Shown here in pieces: positions 1 through 9,800 of a DNA stretch of 64,000 bases. The notes beneath the pieces are model-generated. The model did no database searches. It was not told where the DNA came from and saw only the letters and a program-made list of their open reading frames with translations. The first letter of the stretch is position 1. Every line of letters starts with the position of its first letter. Position numbers and translations under genes: made by a program. This stretch comes from Antedon mediterranea (lineage: Eukaryota > Echinodermata > Crinoidea > Comatulida > Antedonidae). The stretch is taken from positions 31,864,501-31,928,500 of the forward strand of contig NC_092672.1 of the NCBI RefSeq assembly GCF_964355755.1, given 5' to 3'.

Positions 1-1964
1 ATGACAGATTGTGCCTATGATACACTGGCCATTATAATACCATGTATAAGAGATACAGTATACACAGAGGATCGGATCATTGTTACATGCAATTATAATT
101 AATTCTTTTTATTTAATGAAAAACTAAATACGCCAAAATCTATTTATTTCTAAGAAAGAAAAATTACAGTAAACCTATAATAATTGTTCGTAACATTATA
201 TGAAGGATATTAAGCCAATTCAAGCCGTCGAGTGATTCAAAATATAGGTCCTGCTTTTTACTTCAGTCATGTCATGTTCTACTTTCGTATACGATGTAAA
301 ATAAAACTGAAGTGTTTTTATTTCTGCATATAAGAAGAAGTGAAAAGGCTATGGTTTTCATTTCCGACACGTAAGTTTCTACTTTCGTAAGATGTAAAAT
401 AAAACTAGAATGCAGCCTTGGGTTTTAAAAGATTTTAAATTTCAAACGTAAAACAAATCGAGAGTCATATAGTTTTCATATCCGATGCGTTACTTTCGTA
501 TGCCTAAGATTTGAAAAAACAATTACAACAGTATAGCGCATTTTGTAATATTTAGAGGAAGAGATTTAAAGGGGAGCTCCGGGTACAACCTTTCTATTGT
601 TCATTGTATATATAAACCTTTGCAACAACATTGATAATAACCTCATTAATTTTTCATCAGCGGTAAAGCAGAACGAGCATAAGTAAAATAAGTATCTTTT
701 TCAAAAAGTGGTGCTCAATGACTTTATACATACGATATGAATTCTACTGATTGGCCGAGTGGAATCGGTTATATCACGTTTCCACAGGCAGTTTATCGGT
801 TAATTATCGGTTAATTTTTGGCTGTGGAAACACGGCCAATGACAGACGCTCAGTGGATAACCATTTCAATAAAAGAATATATTTTCTGTGTAAAATTGAT
901 TAGTTTTTCGATTTATATCAATTAAATTATATAAATTATAGAATTTATTATTGAATTCATCTTACTAACATTACAAAAAGTCATCACTTTAAATTTAAAA
1001 AAAAAGCTTGTTATGCTTTACGACCGACGAAACAAAAGTGGGGGTTGTTATATCGATATTTAAAATGTTTAAAAATTGAGTCCGGAGCAACCCTTTAATG
1101 TTAATAAATGTCAATCCTGGGAAAACAAATCAAACAACAGCTATTATATTCCTGGCTTTCAAACAGCTTATGATTGAAAATACAACTTCAGTATATATTG
1201 CCTGCTGGCAATACCTATAATATGGTCACGTACTATGCGTCGAAGTGAAACTCGCGGGTGGTATAAAATTATCATAAAACCGTACAGATCTCGGAATAAC
1301 TTATGAAACAAAAATACATTGTTAAAATGATAATTATACACGAAAAACCAACTGATCTGTAGATCAACTTGATCGATTGACAAATCGACACAGCTATATC
1401 CTTAATGGTTCTATTTCAGAATTCTAAAATAACAAAAAAAATACAAAAATAACGGTAGGCCTACTGTTACTCCTCAGTACTTTAACACGCACAACACTCG
1501 CGTGTACATTTCGAGTGAAATTCAAGGTTAGCTGTATTCAGTCTAGTATAGAGCGTATCACAGGTATGATTGATTTCAGTACAGACTACATTATGATCAT
1601 TTACAGGCTAGGCCTACTACTACCCTAGGCTACACATAAGGTTGAATACATTATTTCTTTTAACTTCTTCATCTTTGTTAAAAATATGATTAGATGTCGA
1701 CTTGAGATGAAGAATTACAGTGCGTCCTTGAGTTGAGTAATCTAAATTCATCTAATTCACCCATCGAGTATAAATGCACAATACAAAGTGAATTACAAAT
1801 ACACAATTCGTAATTAAATTTGTATGTATGACTAGATACAAAGAAGTTGCACTTTGAAGAAAATAAATCAGAGAGATGACCAAAAGAAATTAAATTCAAT
1901 AATTAAAGAAATAGAAATATTGCATATATTTCCTCACAATTTGGCAGTAGCATTGAGAAAAGAA

Positions 1965-2160
1965 ACAACGCGCGTACACAAATTAGTCTCATTTTATCAT
2001 TGTTTAAACGAGCGCGTACAACATTTAACATATTTTGAACGCGCGCGTGCAAGTTTCATACTATTGTCATCGTCAATTGACCGCGCGCGTACACATGTTA
2101 TCAGCTTGTGAACGACCGCGTGCAAATGTCCCTAGCATTGTCAACATCATTTGAACGCTC
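1965..2160. repeat. CpG-rich degenerate array (GCGCGTRCA core)
   Basis: About six occurrences of an ACGCGCGTACA-like core (near 1969, 2008, 2039, 2080, 2113 and 2150) are spaced 30-41 bp, separated by AT-rich spacer with ATTGTCAT-like words. CpG density is far above the surroundings. A similar patch lies at 16560-16650. An 85-codon open frame crosses the array but has no recognisable protein features. Confidence 0.55.
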
Positions 2161-2612
2161 GCTTTAAATATGTGTTAAATTTTGTCAAAAACATTATGAT
2201 TCCTTAATTGAATTTGGTTACCATGGTTCAATAATATAATTTGTGTTTGACCTTTATGAACCTACACCCTCACATCATTCATGTTGTGAACAACAATTCC
2301 GTTGAGACATTTACAAATTATTTCGTGTCATGCACAGAGGAATCTTACGTAAGGTGTTTTTTTTCGTCAAACATTTTTATCCTGTCATCATCAATTTGAT
2401 GGATTGTGTTATTCGAAGGAACGAAAACCTACAATTTAGTTTAATGTTAATAGCACCCTTCTGAATTGTAGCAGCAATGTTGACAATAATGCTTGAACAC
2501 TTGCATAGAGTAGTTAAGCGAGTTTCTATGTTTGGGTGCACAAAGCAGACTTAAGTCAACATAAGATCTAGGAGATTTGACGGCAACAGCAAAATGCAGT
2601 TGACAGGCGTTA

Positions 2613-2918
2613 AACATGAAAAATGAAGATTAATTAAATCAGACTTTGAATAGGTTATTTTGTAATTTTAATAAAGTTAATCACTTCTATAGAAAAAAAA
2701 CCTGAAAAAAATAAGGGTTTCCCCTATAAAATGACAAAATAATTAATGGTTGTTAGATTCAACCAAAAATCCATTGGCTGGCAGTCAAATTGACTATTTT
2801 TTGCTTTAGATTACAGTTTTTTTAGGTAAATAATTTTTTTTTCAATTTAAAAGTGACATTAAAATGGCATATTAAAAAAAAAATTAAATAATTATTTTTT
2901 CTGGGGGACAATACATCT
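2613..2918. mobile_element. TTAA-type MITE, 5'-truncated copy (family of 31896-32238)
   Basis: The interior matches the intact copy at 31896-32238 (shared blocks such as GACTTTGAATAGG and TTAATRAAGTT) and the right end GGGGGACAATACATCT is followed by TTAA. The left terminal repeat is missing. No coding capacity. TTAA duplications are typical of piggyBac and Kolobok-type DNA transposons; superfamily assignment is inference. Confidence 0.6.
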
Positions 2919-3069
2919 TTAAAGGCTAGCTTCAAGTTTGAAATTTCTATTGTTTATTATAAAATATAATCTATAAATATTGTACGCTTACATGCGCATT
3001 TATAAGGTGTACTAATGGAAAAAAATTACATAATTAACTTAATAATTTATCATAATTTCTTGACAGGTT

Positions 3070-3825
3070 ATGTCTCAGCAAGTGGTACCGGATATAATGA
3101 ATGACCACGCAGTGGCGTGGCTAGTGGTCATTCCAATATGCAGTTTAGAAACTATTATGTGCTTGTGTGCCATCGCGTCTAGAAGTCACTGGAAGTGCCC
3201 GGATGTTTTATTATTTTCTTTCGTCTTCATACAGCTACTTTATCTAATGATCCCTATGCTAATCTATACAATCAACATAAAACGCGGGAACGAAGTTTCT
3301 ATTGCTGCGTGTAGACTGGTAGTCTGGTGCGTTCTAAGCTTCCGAATTATGATGAGTTTGCATATGACGTATCTCGCTATGGACCGAGTGTGGATCTTAA
3401 AATGGCCGCGGGCGTATCACCTTCACAACACCAACAGGCAAAGCTGCAAAAATTCTATATTTATGTGGTTGTTCGGCATGGCAATGGGCGCTATTGGATT
3501 ATCGAATTGGCGGGAATCTGAAGTTGCTCTGTATTTGAAATGTGGGCTTGTGCTTTACACACCCAACTACGTGTATTCTCTGTGCGTAATCATAATCATT
3601 TTGGGCAGTCTCGTTTTAGGTGTGATGTGCGTAGGAACATTGGTTGTTGATACTATACGAACCCAACAGAACGAATCAAATATACCAACTATAATAATTG
3701 AAGATGAGATTGGCAAAAAAACGCAGACAGTAAAAATTGTAAAGGAAGAGCAAAACCGGCAAGTAAACAAGATCGTCTGCATGATATTTAGTGTTTATTA
3801 TGTCATCAGCGTACTGCCATTTGTG
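3070..3825 (+). CDS. GPR153/162-like receptor, coding exon 1 (TM1-TM6)
   Basis: It encodes 252 residues ending inside or just after TM6 and stops at a GTAGGT donor in phase 0. The open frame continues 11 codons into the intron, which is read-through. Loop 3 (about 193-231) holds the IPTIIIEDE motif and a basic/acidic linker. Confidence 0.85.
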
Positions 3826-6800
3826 GTAGGTAGACCTTTAATTAATTTAGAATTTTAATTAAATACGAATTTATGATTTTATACATTGTTTTTTTTTAAA
3901 TTGAATATTATGCAGTTTGATTTGATACTTAATCACTTAATTAGCAATATTCACTGAAAAGACAATAAACGCGTTGTTAGTTATAATAAACGCATCGTTA
4001 GTTACAGTAAACGCGTTGTCAGTTACAAAAAACGCGTTGTTAGTCACAATAAACGCGTTGTTGGCGTGGCCAGTTCCTTCGTAGAGTTTTAACCAGGTAC
4101 TCATTTTTACATCTTAGTGGACTGGGAGTTGCTCTTGTCGTTAATTTAATCCGGGTCTTTCTTATTAGTAATAATATTAATAATAATATCCCCTAAGCGC
4201 GATTACCCCAGTAATTTTTTTGGATCAAACACGTATGGAAACATACTCCCATAATGCAGCTAGTAATCAGTGCAAAGTTGTGTTTTAATCTAACCAGGTT
4301 CCCATTTATACAGCTGGGTGGAGAGAGGCAAACGTAGGTATAGTATCTTGCCTAAGGATAGGCCTACAAGCAATGCGGTGAGAGTTTGATTCGAACCTTA
4401 ATCTCACGATCAGTAGTCAAATTTCCAGCCATGATATAGTCATAAAACCGAGAGAACGTATGTAGAAAAAACATTTACGAGTGTACGTGTACGGTGCATG
4501 GTTTAAAAGCCTTTAGCACACGTACAGTGCATTATAGTAAGAGTAGGCCTATATGTTAATGTTAGACAATGACGTTGCTTAGTAACCCATTTTATATTTA
4601 CATCATGGAGCTATAAAATGTATAGCTTTATGCTTGTATTAACCACCTTAGTTTAACCTAGGCCTACTTACAGTAAAACTAATAATAGATGTAATACATT
4701 ACCAACAATGTATTTCATATGAGATACCGTAATTGTGCAGTGGTCTAGTGTTTCCCGAAAGCTCTGCTCTTTTTTTTTGTATCTCAATTGAGATCCAGCC
4801 ACTGATACCCACAGCATTGTCATTTTTTCAGTAATTTGCCTTTGGATTTATATTAATGGAGAGAGTTATACAGTAACAAATACTATAACGCACCGTTTTA
4901 AAATAATGTAATGTCTTAAAGGCTTTCAAATCGTGCGATGGATTGAAATTACAGTACAGTCTATACACGTATTAGTCTGAGCTCCAGACGGAGTTTTGTC
5001 TTAATATTATTAGTAAAAATATAAATATTTGTGTACATATAGCGTTTCATACGTGTATTACTTGATTTTGGATATTTTAAGACAAAAATCAAAACGACGA
5101 CGTTGAAATGACATAAAAAAGACAATAAATACAGACTTGGAGCAAGTCTGTACACGTATATACAATGCGTGTTTTTAGTGACTCTTGAAATATCTCTCGA
5201 AATCACGTATTTTCTTCTATTACATAGTAACCTGGATTGCCATTGGACGCAGCGCAAAGACTTCAACGCACCGCAAGCAATTTGACCAATCACGACGTGA
5301 TGGATCATCTGAACTGTTGCTTGTGATTGGTCAAATCATTGCATTGAGCATAGTCGTTGTTGCGTCCAAAAGTGGGAACCAACGTTTACATCTAAATAGA
5401 TTATAACCATTATTAACTTTATAACGCATGCGCAGTAAGTTAATCCGATATTTTTAGTACAGAAAGATATAAAATCATTTAGGCATCACCATCTCTCTGA
5501 AACAGTATTTGCAATGTAAAAGCTTAGCTTCATATTATTTAACTTTATTAATATTATTAAATATTAAATTATTATTGAAATATTTTATTCGTAGCACTTC
5601 ATTTCAGGGTCGATCATTTTTAATATACAATTGTCTACATATTTGGAGTTGATTGTTTGTCGCGATTCTCCTTCTGTAATTGTTTTAAATTGCCCATTCT
5701 TGTGAAATTAAATTCATTACCGTACTCAAACAGATAAAGCCTGTAGACGCTTACGGTGTCAAAGAAATGTTACATTTTAATAAATAAATAGTCTAATTAA
5801 TGATAGTAATGGTAGACTTATAATTAAATATTATATTAAATAAATAAAATCATTATACATGAAGGATCGATTTTTTTCATATGGAAGCCAGTTTGGGCCA
5901 CACCAACGACCGCCAGATAACAGCTCTTAAAATATAATTAACTAGTGACCCGAACGGGTTTCCGTAGTTTCATAATACAATCTCTAAAGAAGTTTTATAG
6001 ATCTTGGTGGACATGTTTGTATATCTATCTTGGCGAGATACTGTTGTTATATCTCTCTTGTTGGATGTTTTTTTTTTCTAAACATCACACAATAAACCTC
6101 GTCATGCTTTATGTATTTCCAATATTCCTATCTCCCCTGCGTCTCGTAAATATTATATCACATTATTCATTATCTCTTCTTCAAATAAACTTGAATACAA
6201 TTTCAATATAATGGTAATTTGGAACGTATATATTGTGTATAATTAGATATATAATTTCATAAAATAGTGAGCTGCCGTTTATTCGGGACGATGTATCAAA
6301 GTACGAATATTTAATCGACCAAAAACATAAGCAAATTTATGTTTTTTGTTTTATTCTCATTGCCAAGTCCTTCGGATGGAATTTAAAACCGTTGGTTCCA
6401 TATACATAGTGCACATTAAAGAACTTGGTACACTCCTCGAAAAGAGTAGGTGATCGTATCCTGGTGTGCTGATCTGTTAGGCTGGTTTCCGTGGGTTCGT
6501 GGAGGGCCTAATTTGAATTTACTCAGTTTCCAGTTAAGCTTGAGGACTGAGAATAAATACATTTAACATTTTAAAATATTTTTTTTTATAAAATGCCGTC
6601 TTCTTAACCTAACTAATTAACTACAGTAGCTAGCTTAACTAACTATAACTAACGGGAACCGCTCTCATTTAATAACCAATTTAATGGCTGTTTTTTGTTG
6701 ACAAAATTCAATTATAATTGTCTCAAATGGCTCCCCATAGTAAAGCGGACTGTTGCAGTTCACTGTATAATAGTTAATTGACTTTCTTCTACCTCTAAAT

Positions 6801-9800
6801 GAGCCGAATGCAAAATAAAGCGTCGTTTAATTGCTTAAATTACAAGTATAGTAGATTATGAAGATCAATCAATCTTAATTTGTTCATATTATTGGCACAA
6901 GACAGTTTAATAACACCTGTGCTTCACGATGTGTTTATTATAATTATTTATGAATTTAAGAATTTTCCAATGTCACACCTCTATTCACATTACCATGACC
7001 GAGCGCGTAAAATGCGTAAACTTAAACCGTGTATAAAGTTGGTTCCCAATGCAAGGAGAAGCTCACTGGCGATGGATTATTCGAGCTGTCGCTTGTCATT
7101 GGTCAACTCGCTTGCGTTGCGCGTACGTCCTTGCGTTGCGTCTTAGTGGAAACCAAGCATTAGTACTTTGACCGTACCAATCATGACGCAATGGATCATC
7201 CGAACTGTCGCTTGTGATTGGTCAACTCACTTGCGTTGCGCCTATGTCTTTGCGTTGCGTGGGAATCAAGCTTAAACCAATTATAATGTATATAATATTG
7301 AATATAGTAACACTCTTTATGCAATGTAATGTTCTGAACATCGATGGACATCGTGTGAACCAGTCCTTGACAAGTGATGGTTTTGCACAAGTTATTTTTA
7401 AATTTAAAAAAAAACAGATTTCATGCTTTGGATTTAAAACATAAACCGGCTGATTAAAATCTAAATTCGACATCTTTAAAAAAGTGGTCAGAATAATTCA
7501 ATGTTTGGTTCAGCTACCTGTTATGTGCAGATGGATTTAATATTAAATCCAAAGGTATTACGCCACACAGGAGGCAACGTAAGACTGAATACTCACAATG
7601 TTGTGAGGAGCGCGGATCATCTCGTCCTGGTGATGAGTTCTAATCTATATTTCTATTTTAAACTTTCCATCCAAATCTACGGATTATGTTCTTTTCCGAC
7701 TACGTGATCAACGGCTTATCATTTTTGTAATACATTATAAACTCTCTGTAAGCGTTTACTGATTGGTTTTTGTATTCAAATAATAAGAAAAATTAGATCA
7801 TGTCAATTACATTGGCGGTATACGCTGACGTGACTATAATTACATAAGGCGTTTCCGCGCGTTCGTATTTTACGCGACGTTATTATTATTCGACAAGTTA
7901 AAATATTGTTGCGATCTAAAGCTCTGTCTACACTATGAAACTTTATGTGACAAAACGTGATGTGGCCATTGGACATGATGATGTCATATCACTACCATAT
8001 TCAAGCATATTACTACCATATTTGGGCACATCACATTTGTTTTTGTCAAACTAGTTTGATAGTGTAGACAGAGTTAATTTGACCAATCATGACGCGATGG
8101 ATTGGTCAACTGACTTCTATTGTGCCTACACGTAATTGCGTTGTGTCCAACTGGGAACACATTTTTAGAATTAAAGTCTCTACGAATGGTACAAGCCTTT
8201 TCTAGAAATGATAGGCATAATCATTTGGAAATAACACATATCAATGCCCTAATGCATTCATCTTGATTATTAACTATTATTCTGAAATTAATAGATTGAT
8301 CTTTTTGCACCATTCACTCGTGGGCGTTTGATGTTTTATTAATCTTCCTCAGACATATTAAAATATTTCATTGCCATTTAATGATATAGTATAGTTTATC
8401 GTCCGTTAAACAAAGGGCAAGCGATCATTGTGTTTAGACATCCCATCCAAAGGTTGAACCAAGGCTACCTATGGAGGATGCTGAGTTCCGCTGATCAAAG
8501 AGTTTATCTGTGACTGCGACACGAAGAATACGTAGGCCTACTGTACATAGTACAGTACTGTTGGTATTTGTTGCAGCCAGACATAAAATCAAAGGACTGT
8601 TACGAGTTCATATCTTGGCCATGCGAGCTCAGTGTGTTGTTGTTAGATTGCGTTGGTTCAACCCTGACCCATTGCATGATATTCACACTACTCTTTCTTT
8701 CAATTACTAAGACGATAACGATCGACGATATAGGTCTTTGGTAAAAATTACATTAACATGAAATCTTATTTACGTCATGATGAATAAGAACAATAAAATT
8801 CAATAATTCATTTATTTGTTTCAATCAAGATAAATAAATAATACATAATAAAATCATTTTTTTAGTCGTTGCATCGTCACGATGTTATTTCTCTTACTAA
8901 TCATGACGTCATTTGATTGGACGTGTCAAAATAATTATTATTTTCATCAAAGGCAGAATATAGTTACCATCTTAGTTCTTGAATGAAAACTAATCTAAAT
9001 TCTTTATTTTATGTAAGAAAAATGCATATTTATCTAGCTATCGTCGATCGTTATATATAGTATAAATGACCTAAGCCTTAGTTGATATTTATAGCATGAT
9101 AATAAATTCATTTATATTATTTATATTAATTAGGAAGGAGGAGCTTAATAACTTAAGTTATTAGAATTGTATGCCTTCTTTGTTGTTAATTAATCAATTA
9201 ATTAGTATTTCCTGTCACCCTTTTGTTTGTTTTTTATTTTTGTTTAATTCAATCACTTGATCTTGAAAATGGTTCCATGATGGTTCTGAAACGTCGATCT
9301 TCTTGTTTTTTGTCATTACATTTTATTGTAAAGATAATAAATTCACCTCAAAAAAAAAAAAAATTCAAAACCAAATGTAAGTTGGTTATCTAAAGTCTTA
9401 CAGCATAATACATGAAGGTAGATACTCTTTCATAAAGACATTATTATTATATCTACTCATAATTGTATGTATAACGACTATACCATTAGTTATACAATAT
9501 ATAAAAATAATATAAAAATATGGCAGCTACAACGTAATCAAAAATATATTCAAGCTTTTCATTAAAAACCAGCATCCATCTACTGATTAATATCTCCATG
9601 GTGATCGGTTTATTTACATGTTTTTTTCCATTTAAAAATAAACGTCCTTTATATCATATTGCTCACACCACGTTATTTTGTGTCCTTTGTCTTTTGGAAA
9701 ACAGTATTAAAATAGTAGGCCTAGTAAACAGAACATTTTACGTTCAAAGGAGACGTAAACAGCCAACCTGGGCGCATAATGTTATTGCTATAACTTACTC

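Larger units (their letters stand above)
1..3066. other. Upstream non-coding region of the first receptor gene
   Basis: I see no convincing exon here. It is AT-rich. Three imperfect copies of a short block containing ACTTTCGTA and GATGTAAAATAAAACT lie near 273-310, 371-405 and 476-510. A CpG-rich array lies at 1965-2160 and a TTAA-type MITE copy at 2613-2918. The short open frames look like chance. A splice-acceptor-like TTGACAG ends at 3066, so a 5' untranslated or short coding exon may lie somewhere in this stretch, but none could be identified. Confidence 0.5.

Noticed and set aside
1854-2111. 85-codon open frame over the CpG-rich array
   Set aside because: Composition is set by the repeated GCGCGTAC words; no homology.
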